Shown here: piece after piece, positions 43,402-51,580 of the stretch
Layout: each line of letters opens with the position of its first letter
Position numbering within the stretch: position 1 is the stretch's first letter
Assembly: GCA_021604825.1 (NCBI GenBank)
Contig: BQJS01000001.1
Span: forward strand, 1-64,000
Source of the DNA: Phycisphaerae bacterium
Lineage (GTDB): Bacteria > Planctomycetota > Phycisphaerae > UBA1845
Direction: 5' to 3'
Length of the DNA: 64,000 nucleotides
The notes under the pieces: generated by a model
Databases searched by the model: none
The model's input: the letters and a program-made list of their open reading frames with translations, nothing else
Told to the model about the DNA's origin: nothing
Position numbers and translations under genes: made by a program

Positions 43402-46035
43402 CTACTTTGGGGTTGGTATGAACTTTTTGTCCCAGATGGCTCGAGCGGCTGGCGCTTCCTTCATTGGTAGTCTGAAGCGGCGGGTTTTGTCGAAGGCGTA
43501 TAGGGCGCCGGCGACTGCGCCTGCTGTTGGGACCAAGCCGATTTCGCCCACGCCCTTTGCGCCGAAGGGGCACTCGGGGTCGGGGACTTCGATCAGGATC
43601 ACTTCTACTTCTGGCATGTGATGGGCGCGGAGGACGCCGCAGGCGTTGATGTCTTCCATCATGATTTCGCTGTTTTCGCAGACGAAATCTTCCGTCAGGG
43701 CGTAGCCGAGTCCCATGTGTACGGAGCCTTCCAGCTGGCCTTCCAGGAGTTTGGGGTTGATGGCTTTACCTACGTCGTGGGCGGCGATGAATTTCTTTAG
43801 CGTGCCGTCGTCGTTGAGGATCGCGACTTGGGTTGCGAAGCCGTACGTCAAATGCGTGCGCGGGTTTTCGACGTCGGCGCCCAGCTTGGTGGTGTACTCG
43901 CAGGCGTAGTTGCCGAAGTACTCCTGGCCCTTCAGGTCGGCGAGGGTTTTGCCCTTGTCGAGTTCGGATTTCAGTTTTGCGCCTGCGTCGATGATGGCGT
44001 TGCCGGCTAACACTGTGCCGCGACTGGCCGTGGTTTGTCCGCAGTCGAGTTCGCGGCGGGTGTCGGTTATGACGTTGAACGTTTTCGGCGGCAGGCCGGT
44101 GGTTTCGACGGCGAACTGCACGCACACCGTAAAGAGGCCCTGACCCATCTCGGTGAATCCCGTGCGGATGGTGATGGTTTCGTCGTCTTCGATGGTCAGG
44201 CAACACTTGCCGAGATCAGGCATGCCGTTACCGATGCCGACGTTCTTGATGCCGCAAGCGATGCCCGCGTACTTGGCGTTTAGAAATTGGTCCTTCACCG
44301 CGAGTAGCGATTCTTCGAGACCGAACGGTTTGTCTAGTTTCTGACCCGTTGCGAACGTGTCGCCCAGGCGCAGGATGTTTCGCCAGCGCATCTCCCATCC
44401 ATCAATGCCGACCTTCTCGGCTAAAATGTCCATGCACGTTTCGATCGCGAACGATGATTGGTTCGCACCGAAACCGCGCATCGCGCCGCATGGCGGGTTA
44501 TTGGTGTAGACCGCGAGCGCTTCAATGTCGACATGTTCCACGTTGTATGGACCGCACGCATGACCGGCTGCCCGCTCGAGAACCTTTGCGCCGACCGATG
44601 CGTATGCGCCCTTGTCACCGATGAGTCGGGCGTGAACGGTGGTCAACTTACCTTCCGCATCGCAGCCAACCTTAAACACCATGTCGATCGGGTGGCGTTT
44701 GGGATGCAGGCGGAAACTTTCGGGCCGGGTGAGGACGATTTTAACGGGTTTATTGCAGAGGAAGGCGGCTAACGCTGTTTGGGCTTGGATGCCCATGTCT
44801 TCCTTGCCGCCGAATGCGCCGCCGTTGGGAACGAGTTCAACTTCGATCGATTCGACGGGAATATCGAGCACTTTGGCGATCTGCCGGCGATCGTCGAAGA
44901 CGCCTTGGCCGGGCGACCAGACGCGCAAGCCATTGGGCATCGGTGCGGCGAGGCAGCTTTCGGGTTCGAGGAACAGATGCTCGATGCGCTGGGCGCTGAA
45001 TTCGTGTTCGATCACATGGACGCTGTTGGCGAATCCTGTTTCGGTGTCGCCGCGTTTGACGGCTGACCGGCTTAACAGGTTGCCCTTGGGGTGAATCTTG
45101 GGGGCGTCGCCTTTGAGTGCTTCCTGCGGCGAGGTCAGTGGCTTTCGCACTTCGTATGAGACGTCGATGAGTTCGACGGCTTCTCTGGCGATGGCGTCGG
45201 AGTCGGCGACGACGATGGCAAGGATGTCGCCGACGCAGCGGGTTTCTTCACCGATGGCCACGAGGATGGGCCAATCCTGTTCGATCAATCCGACGTAGCG
45301 GTCGCCGGGTGCGTCGGCGGCTGTGATGACGCGATGCACACCGGGAACGTTGGCGGCGGCGGACGTGTCGATCGTCTGTACCAAAGCGCGCGGATGATCG
45401 GCAAAGCGGCAGGCACCGTGAAGCATGCCGGGTACGGTGATGTCGTCGATGAATTTGCGCTGGCCGAGGACGCTGTCGTGGCCCATGTATTTCGGAAGCG
45501 ACGTACCCACACCGGCAGCATTTCCATTGCCGCAAGTGGTTTCTTCGCCGCGGCGCATCTTGGCGTATAGCTCGATGGCGTCGACGATTTTCGTGTAACC
45601 GGTGCAGCGACACAGGTTGGCGCGCAAGCCCGAAACGATTTCGCTACGGGACGGAGATGCGTTCTTGTCAACGATGCTGATGCCACGGGCTGCGAATCCG
45701 GGAATGCAGAATCCGCACTGCACCGCGCCGCAACTGACGAATGCTTCGGAGATTTGTTCTTGCTTGTCTTTGGCGATGCCCTCGAGCGTCGTGACTTCCT
45801 TGCCGGCGACCTGTGTTGATTTCATGGTGCAGGAAAGGCGCGGCTTGTCGTTGACCCAGACAGTGCAACATCCGCATTGGGCTTGCGGTTCGCAGCCGTT
45901 CTTGGGCGAGATGATGTCGAAATCCTCGCGCAGCATTTTCAGGAGGCTGCGATCGGGATCGGCAACGTGCTCGGTTGGTTTTCCGTTGAGCGTAAACGAG
46001 ATAGCTGACGGTGCGTCTTTGGATTCACGGAGCAT
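43402..46035 (-). CDS. One-chain molybdenum hydroxylase, selenium-dependent xanthine dehydrogenase type
   Basis: An 877-residue enzyme joining two modules normally split between XDH subunits. Residues about 10-165 carry two [2Fe-2S] clusters: CEPQAQCGCCTVW with a further Cys in PRLSC, then CGAVQCGFCIPG and LRANLCRCTGY. The rest is the molybdopterin module: LPKYMGHDSVLGQRKFIDD, the GGAFGGKED loop, MRGFGANQSSFAIE, the EMGQGLFT segment and, near the C terminus, GVGEIGLVPTAGAV, whose Glu is the catalytic residue of the family. There is no FAD domain. The overall layout and length match the XdhD/TIGR03311 branch found beside YgeW, YgeY and carbamate kinase. It likely hydroxylates a purine; the exact substrate is not readable. 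No selenocysteine codon lies inside. Confidence 0.88.
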   Translation of the reverse strand: MLRESKDAPSAISFTLNGKPTEHVADPDRSLLKMLREDFDIISPKNGCEPQAQCGCCTVWVNDKPRLSCTMKSTQVAGKEVTTLEGIAKDKQEQISEAFVSCGAVQCGFCIPGFAARGISIVDKNASPSRSEIVSGLRANLCRCTGYTKIVDAIELYAKMRRGEETTCGNGNAAGVGTSLPKYMGHDSVLGQRKFIDDITVPGMLHGACRFADHPRALVQTIDTSAAANVPGVHRVITAADAPGDRYVGLIEQDWPILVAIGEETRCVGDILAIVVADSDAIAREAVELIDVSYEVRKPLTSPQEALKGDAPKIHPKGNLLSRSAVKRGDTETGFANSVHVIEHEFSAQRIEHLFLEPESCLAAPMPNGLRVWSPGQGVFDDRRQIAKVLDIPVESIEVELVPNGGAFGGKEDMGIQAQTALAAFLCNKPVKIVLTRPESFRLHPKRHPIDMVFKVGCDAEGKLTTVHARLIGDKGAYASVGAKVLERAAGHACGPYNVEHVDIEALAVYTNNPPCGAMRGFGANQSSFAIETCMDILAEKVGIDGWEMRWRNILRLGDTFATGQKLDKPFGLEESLLAVKDQFLNAKYAGIACGIKNVGIGNGMPDLGKCCLTIEDDETITIRTGFTEMGQGLFTVCVQFAVETTGLPPKTFNVITDTRRELDCGQTTASRGTVLAGNAIIDAGAKLKSELDKGKTLADLKGQEYFGNYACEYTTKLGADVENPRTHLTYGFATQVAILNDDGTLKKFIAAHDVGKAINPKLLEGQLEGSVHMGLGYALTEDFVCENSEIMMEDINACGVLRAHHMPEVEVILIEVPDPECPFGAKGVGEIGLVPTAGAVAGALYAFDKTRRFRLPMKEAPAARAIWDKKFIPTPK

Positions 46036-46240
46036 TAGGAAGTGGCACTATGGTGCGGAAAGGTGAAGAGTTCCACCTCCACCCGCACGGTTTGATTATG
46101 CCATATCCGGCGGTGGTCTTCAACGATTTGACGCCCAATGCTGCCTCGATCAGCCCGGGAGGACGTGTCGGGCCTTGCGGGGGTAGGGGGTCGTCGCTAC
46201 CCTATCCGATTCGCCAAATTTCAAGAGACGAGGAAACCAA

Positions 46241-47500
46241 GTGAATATGTTGGATCATTCTGCAATCAATGCGCGGGCCAAGCACTACGAAAAACCGATG
46301 GTGAAGTTCCTTCGTGAACTAATCGCCATTCCGAGTGAAAGCGCGGAAGAAGGCAAAGTCATCGCCCGCATCAAGAAAGAATTGGTCGCGACCAAGGCGT
46401 ACGATTCGATCCGTGTCGATGGGATGGGCAATCTGCACGCCCGCGTCGGTAAGGGAAAGAAGTTGATCGCGATCGATGCGCACGTGGATACGGTCGGTGT
46501 CGGAAAACGCAGCGAGTGGAAGCACGATCCGTACAAGGGCAAGCTGACCAAGACGCATGTGTGGGGACGCGGAGCTGGCGATCAGGAAGGGGCGGTTCCG
46601 GCGATGGTGTATGCCGGGAAGATCATCAAAGACCTCGGCCTCAAGAGTGATGAATGGACGCTGCTGCTGACGTTCACGACGATGGAAGAAGACTGTGACG
46701 GGTTGTGTTGGCAGTACATCATCAAAGAAGAGGGTATCAAGCCGGATGTTGTCGTTGTCACCGATTCGACCAATTGCAATATTTTGCGCGGGCATCGCGG
46801 TCGGATGGAGATTGGCGTTTGGACCGATGGGCGCAGTTGCCACGGCAGCATGCCAGAGAAGGGCGACAACGCCATTTACAAGATGGCCCGGATTGTTTCC
46901 GAAATCGAAAAACTCAACAAACGCCTCAAGAAGAACAAGTTCCTCGGCAATGGCACGATCACGGTGTCGTACATCGATTGCGAAACGCCGAGCATGTGCG
47001 CGGTGCCGGGCGGGGCGTTTATTCACTTGGATCGGCGGCTGACGGTTGGTGACACAAAGGCTTCGGCGGTCAAGGAAGTGAAAGAAGCGATTGCGAAAGC
47101 TGGCGAAAAGGCCAAGGTCAAAGTCTTGCGCTATGCTCGGCCGAGTCATACCGGACTGGTATACGAGACGGAAAAGTACTTCCCGACGTGGTGTTTCGAT
47201 GAAGACGCCAAGCAGGTGCAATCGGCGATTCGCACGCATAATGCGTTATTTGACAAACCGCCCGTGGTCGATCGCTGGACGTTCAGTACCAATGCGGTTT
47301 CGATCGCCGGGATGTACAAGATTCCATGCGTGGGGTTTGGTCCTGCACCCGAAGACGTGGCTCATACGGTGAACGATTCGGTTCCGATCGAGCATCTGGT
47401 GAAGTGTGCGGCGTTTTATTCGGCATTTCCGGCTCATTATTGTGAAAACGCAAAAAACACTCCGGCAAAACTCAAGCGGGTCCGCCGGGTGAAGCGCTAG
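46241..47500 (+). CDS. YgeY-type M20-family hydrolase
   Basis: A 419-residue metallo-hydrolase of the M20 fold, of the branch annotated as selenium-metabolism hydrolase YgeY. Metal motifs are AIDAHVDTVG (His-x-Asp, near residue 75), WGRGAGDQEGAVPA (bridging Asp), TTMEEDCDGLCWQY (the two Glu) and the C-terminal His in PEDVAHTVND. The lid domain in between has RSCHGSMPEKGDNAIYKM. In enterobacteria the gene lies with ygeX, ygeW and carbamate kinase in the anaerobic purine-degradation locus; the YgeY reaction is not fully settled in my knowledge. The GTG start at 46241 has GAGGA seven bases upstream. It is divergent from the molybdenum hydroxylase. Confidence 0.88.
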   Translation: MNMLDHSAINARAKHYEKPMVKFLRELIAIPSESAEEGKVIARIKKELVATKAYDSIRVDGMGNLHARVGKGKKLIAIDAHVDTVGVGKRSEWKHDPYKGKLTKTHVWGRGAGDQEGAVPAMVYAGKIIKDLGLKSDEWTLLLTFTTMEEDCDGLCWQYIIKEEGIKPDVVVVTDSTNCNILRGHRGRMEIGVWTDGRSCHGSMPEKGDNAIYKMARIVSEIEKLNKRLKKNKFLGNGTITVSYIDCETPSMCAVPGGAFIHLDRRLTVGDTKASAVKEVKEAIAKAGEKAKVKVLRYARPSHTGLVYETEKYFPTWCFDEDAKQVQSAIRTHNALFDKPPVVDRWTFSTNAVSIAGMYKIPCVGFGPAPEDVAHTVNDSVPIEHLVKCAAFYSAFPAHYCENAKNTPAKLKRVRRVKR

Positions 47501-47543
47501 ACGAAATTAATGTTGGTGACAGCAGAGAAGGTTGGTGTAGAGG

Positions 47544-48572
47544 ATGAACTTAAAAGGGCGTGACTACATTGAGACGCAGGATTTTACGGCAGAGGAGATC
47601 GATCATCTGCTCTCTACCGCAGACGCTTTGAAGGTTGCGTTTCATGGCGGCAAGCATCGTTTGGAGTTACCGCATCAGACGGTGTATTTGCTTTTCTTCG
47701 ACAAGTCCACGCGAACACGCAACGCATTTGAAGCCGGGGCGACGCAACTCGGTGCGCACGCGCATTTTCTCGAGCCAGGCTCGCTACAGATTTCGCACGG
47801 TGAGACGGCCAAGGACACTGGCATCATCCTCGGACAGATGGGGCATGGCATCGCCATTCGTCACGACCTGATTCCGGAAGTTGGCAACGCCTACATGCGC
47901 GAAGTTGCGAAGCACGCCGACGTTCCCGTCATTAACATGCAGTGCGATGTCGATCATCCCACGCAGACGTTGGCCGACCTGATGACCATTCGCGAGCATT
48001 TCGGTGGTGACGTTCGCGGCAAGAAGATCGCGGTGACTTGGGCTTATGCGCCGAGTTACGCCAAACCACTCTCGGTTCCGCAGGGATTGATCACGCTGAT
48101 GACGCGGATGGGGCTAAATGTTTCGCTGGCCCATCCCCCAGGGTTTGATTTGATGAAGCGCCCGATGGAGCACGCCCGCGCCAACGCCAAGGAAGCCGGC
48201 ATCAATTTTGAAGTGGTCGACAGCATGGACGAAGCTTTTGCGGATGCGGATATCGTCTATCCCAAGAGTTGGGGCGCTTACGATTTGATGTTGCAGAAAC
48301 GCGATGCGACAAGCGACAAGCAGATCGATTCGATCGAACAGGAATGCTTGAAGATGAATGCGAACCATAAGGATTGGATTTGCGACGAGCGGCGGATGAA
48401 GCTGGCGAAGTCGAACGCGATCTACATGCATTGTCTGCCGGCTGACCGCGGTTCGGAAGTGACGGACGCGGTGATTGACGGGCCGCAATCGATCGTATTT
48501 CAAGAGGCGGAAAACCGCCTGCACACAGCCAAGGCGATCATGGCTTGCACGATGCGCGAGCGGCCTTTCTAG
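47544..48572 (+). CDS. YgeW-type carbamoyltransferase
   Basis: A 342-residue member of the aspartate/ornithine carbamoyltransferase fold. Carbamoyl-phosphate-binding motif FDKSTRTRNAFEAG lies near residue 53, the second substrate loop CDVDHPTQTLADL near 133, and MHCLPADRGSEV near 297. The insertion GHGIAIRHDLIPEVG and the AYAPSYAKPLSVPQG loop distinguish it from ornithine carbamoyltransferase and match the YgeW/UTCase-like branch. In purine-degrading bacteria YgeW is proposed to act in reverse, releasing carbamoyl phosphate from a carbamoylated diamino acid. Carbamate kinase, 113 bp downstream, can use that product to make ATP. Confidence 0.9.
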   Translation: MNLKGRDYIETQDFTAEEIDHLLSTADALKVAFHGGKHRLELPHQTVYLLFFDKSTRTRNAFEAGATQLGAHAHFLEPGSLQISHGETAKDTGIILGQMGHGIAIRHDLIPEVGNAYMREVAKHADVPVINMQCDVDHPTQTLADLMTIREHFGGDVRGKKIAVTWAYAPSYAKPLSVPQGLITLMTRMGLNVSLAHPPGFDLMKRPMEHARANAKEAGINFEVVDSMDEAFADADIVYPKSWGAYDLMLQKRDATSDKQIDSIEQECLKMNANHKDWICDERRMKLAKSNAIYMHCLPADRGSEVTDAVIDGPQSIVFQEAENRLHTAKAIMACTMRERPF

Positions 48573-48685
48573 TTTCTGAGCGTACTAACTAAAAACCACA
48601 CAACTGCGATTGCGAATCGCGAAGTCGGTGGGGAAATGGGTTGCAGCCACTGGCGATTTGCTGGTGGGTGTGTGGATGACTCTTG

Positions 48686-49642
48686 ATGCCAAACAAAATC
48701 GTTGTTGCGTTGGGCGGTAACGCCATTTCATCTGGTAAGTTTGGCGGAGATGTTCCAAGCCAATTTGCGCAGTCACGCATCACAGCCGTTCACATTGCCG
48801 ATTTGATCGATAAAGGTCATCACGTTCTGTTAACGCATGGCAATGGCCCACAAGTCGGAACCGTTCTGCGCCGGGTCGAGTTGTCTCGCGACGAAGTTTA
48901 TCCGATCGACTTGGGATTGTGCGTAGCCGACACGCAAGCTGGTATGGGCTATATGATTTGCCAGTGCATCCGCAACGAGATGGTCAAACGCACTTCGGAT
49001 GTGACGGCTACCACGCTCATCACCAGCGTTCGCGTCAATCCAAACGATCCCGCATTTGAAAACCCCAGCAAGCCGATCGGTCAGTACTACGATGAAAAAA
49101 CGATGCGCGATCGGAAGGATTCCGACCGTTGGACTGTGAAGCATTTTCCACCGAAGGGATATCGTCGCGTCGTGCCTTCGCCGAAACCGCAAGAGATTCT
49201 GGAAATCGAGTTGATCCACGAACTGTTCGACGAAGGGCGGCTGATCGTCTGTTGCGGTGGTGGCGGAATTCCCTGTTTCCAGGATCCGTCCGGTGGGTAT
49301 GAAGGTATCGAAGCTGTGATCGATAAAGATTTGACGTCGGCGCTTTTGGCGAGTGAAGTGGATGCGGATACGCTGGCGATTTTGACCGATGTAGACAAAG
49401 TGTGCTTGAATTTCGGGACATCAGATGAAAAGCCGCTTGACCGGATGACGGTTGATGAGGCGCGGCAGCATCGCGAAGACGGTCAGTTTCCGGACGGGAG
49501 CATGGGCCCTAAAGTTGATGCGTGTGTCGATTTTCTGATGCGATCCAAGAACCCGGACGCGCGGGCTATCATCACGAGCATTGCAGGTTGTCTCGACGCC
49601 CTTGCCGGAAAGACCGGTACGCACGTTGTTCGCAATAGATAA
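48686..49642 (+). CDS. arcC: Carbamate kinase
   Basis: A 318-residue enzyme that interconverts carbamoyl phosphate and ADP with carbamate and ATP. The N terminus IVVALGGNAI is the phosphate-binding motif, HGNGPQVG near residue 53 and IDLGLCVADTQAGMGYMICQ follow, and the later CCGGGGIPCFQ and AVIDKDLTSALLASEVDADTLAILTDV segments are all typical. Family length is normal. Behind YgeW it would be the ATP-yielding last step of the purine-type pathway. The start at 48686 is the ATG directly before the domain. Confidence 0.95.
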   Translation: MPNKIVVALGGNAISSGKFGGDVPSQFAQSRITAVHIADLIDKGHHVLLTHGNGPQVGTVLRRVELSRDEVYPIDLGLCVADTQAGMGYMICQCIRNEMVKRTSDVTATTLITSVRVNPNDPAFENPSKPIGQYYDEKTMRDRKDSDRWTVKHFPPKGYRRVVPSPKPQEILEIELIHELFDEGRLIVCCGGGGIPCFQDPSGGYEGIEAVIDKDLTSALLASEVDADTLAILTDVDKVCLNFGTSDEKPLDRMTVDEARQHREDGQFPDGSMGPKVDACVDFLMRSKNPDARAIITSIAGCLDALAGKTGTHVVRNR

Positions 49643-49720
49643 TCGGTTGGATTGGAAGCAACTGATTGGCGTACAGATTCAGAATTTCAACAAACGATAC
49701 ATCAATCCGCGGAGAAACCA

Positions 49721-51580
49721 ATGATTGGCGACTTTCGGTTGCACAGTTCGACGGCGACAGCCCCCGGTAAGAAGGAAGTTCGTACGCGGGATCAGATCGA
49801 ATCAAAATACAAATGGGCGACCGAAGACATCTTTGCCACGCAAAATGAATGGCAAGCCGAGCATGATGCGCTCGAAGGCGCAATCCCCGACTTGGCCAAG
49901 CTCAAGGGGACGCTGAGTGGTGGCGCCAGACAGTTGCTGGCTGCACTGCAAATTCGCGATGAAACGGAAGCAAGGATCGACCGGGTGATGGTCTATGCGT
50001 CGTTGCGGGCCGATGAAGACACGTCTGTTGGAGCGACGCAAGAGATCGATCAGGTGGCGACAGCGCTGGCCGTCCGGTATAGCGAAGCCGTTAGTTGGAT
50101 CGAACCGGAACTGACCGAGATCGGTCTTGAAACCATTCAGAAGTGGATGGGCGAGAATGAAGAGTTGGCCGTCTATCGCCAGGCGTTTGATGATTTGTTC
50201 CGGCAGAAGAAGCATATTCTGTCAGCCCGCGAAGAAGAATTGATCGCGATGGCCGGGCAAGTTCGCCGCACGCCCTACAATGCCTACAACCTGCTCACCA
50301 ATGCCGACTTGAAATTTCCCGATATAAAAGACGAGAACGGAAACGATGTCGAGTTGAACGACGCGGCGTATTACTTGTTCATGCGATCACCCGACCGCCG
50401 GGTTCGCAAAGACGCGTACGAAGGTTTGGTCGGTGGGTATCACGGTGTTCGCAACACCGGCGCGGCGCTGCTCAATGGCATCGTTCAAAGTCATTTGTTC
50501 TCGGTCAAAGCACGCGGCTACGAAAGTTGTCTATCTGCCGCGCTCGATGGCGGAAACATTCCGGTTTCGGTTTACAACACGCTGGTCGACACCATCGACA
50601 AGCATCTTCCATTGCTGCACCGATACCTGTCGATCAAGAAGCGTGCGCTGAAGCTTGACGGCGGTGTGCATGATTACGACATGTTCGTCTCGTTTGTTGA
50701 CGACTCTGATACAAAGTACACGTTTGAAGAAGGCGTGGCGCTCATGCGTGAGGCGCTCGAGCCGCTTGGTTCTGACTATTTGAATGTGATGGATAAAGGG
50801 ATCAATTCTCGTTGGGTGGATGTCTATCCGACGCCCAATAAGCGCAGCGGAGCGTATTCGAGTGGGACATACCTGACGTCGCCTTATATCCTGCTTAACT
50901 ACCAAGGTAACTACGACAGCGTCTCCACGCTTGCCCACGAGATGGGCCATTCGATGCATTCCAACTACTCGCGGGGAACGCAGCCTTACGTTTATAGTAA
51001 CTATGATATCTTCTGTGCCGAAGTTGCGTCTACGCTGAACGAAATCTTGCTGCAGCATTATGTGTTGGATCGCACGGATGATCCGAGGGTTCGGTTGTCG
51101 CTATTGTGCGAATTTATGGAGACGATTCGTGGCACCGTGTTTCGCCAGACGATGTTCAGTACGTTTGAGAAGCAGATCCACGAGATGGCTGAAGCCAACG
51201 AAGCCCTGACTGCTGACGCGATTAGTGAGCAGTATGGTACGATCATGCATCGCTACTATGGCGAGGATTATGCCCACGATGATCTGGTAGCAAGCTATTG
51301 GATTCGTATTCCACATTTCTACTACAATTTCTACGTTTACAAATATGCCACGAGCTACTGTGCTGCGAGCAATATCGCCAAGCGAATCCGAGCGAAGGAG
51401 GACGGCGCGGTTGATGATTATCTGGCGTTCCTCAGTGCCGGCTGCAGTCAGTATCCGGTCGATCTATTGAAGATGGCCCGGGTGGACATGACGACGGCTG
51501 AGCCAATTGAAGATGCCATGCAGATCTTTGAAGGATTGCTGGATCAGACCGAAGAATTGCTGGGCACGATCGGGGCATGA
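49721..51580 (+). CDS. pepF: Oligoendopeptidase F
   Basis: A 619-residue zinc endopeptidase of the M3 family that cuts short peptides in the cytosol. The zinc motif HEMGHSMHS (HExxH) lies near residue 405, with the third ligand Glu in the downstream helix (CAEVASTLNEILLQHYVL). The N-terminal helical domain has IESKYKWATEDIFATQNEW, a typical PepF start. The ATG at 49721 is chosen for GGAG seven bases upstream; the frame is open 69 bases further up. Its stop overlaps the start of the next gene by four bases (ATGA), so the two peptidase-like genes are translationally coupled. Confidence 0.95.
   Translation: MIGDFRLHSSTATAPGKKEVRTRDQIESKYKWATEDIFATQNEWQAEHDALEGAIPDLAKLKGTLSGGARQLLAALQIRDETEARIDRVMVYASLRADEDTSVGATQEIDQVATALAVRYSEAVSWIEPELTEIGLETIQKWMGENEELAVYRQAFDDLFRQKKHILSAREEELIAMAGQVRRTPYNAYNLLTNADLKFPDIKDENGNDVELNDAAYYLFMRSPDRRVRKDAYEGLVGGYHGVRNTGAALLNGIVQSHLFSVKARGYESCLSAALDGGNIPVSVYNTLVDTIDKHLPLLHRYLSIKKRALKLDGGVHDYDMFVSFVDDSDTKYTFEEGVALMREALEPLGSDYLNVMDKGINSRWVDVYPTPNKRSGAYSSGTYLTSPYILLNYQGNYDSVSTLAHEMGHSMHSNYSRGTQPYVYSNYDIFCAEVASTLNEILLQHYVLDRTDDPRVRLSLLCEFMETIRGTVFRQTMFSTFEKQIHEMAEANEALTADAISEQYGTIMHRYYGEDYAHDDLVASYWIRIPHFYYNFYVYKYATSYCAASNIAKRIRAKEDGAVDDYLAFLSAGCSQYPVDLLKMARVDMTTAEPIEDAMQIFEGLLDQTEELLGTIGA

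Noticed and set aside
43402..46035. Selenocysteine in the xanthine dehydrogenase-type enzyme
   Set aside because: No in-frame TGA within the conserved region; selenium in this group is a labile cofactor, not an encoded residue.
46319..47239. 306-codon open frame on the minus strand
   Set aside because: Antisense to the YgeY-type gene, which has full metal-binding motifs.
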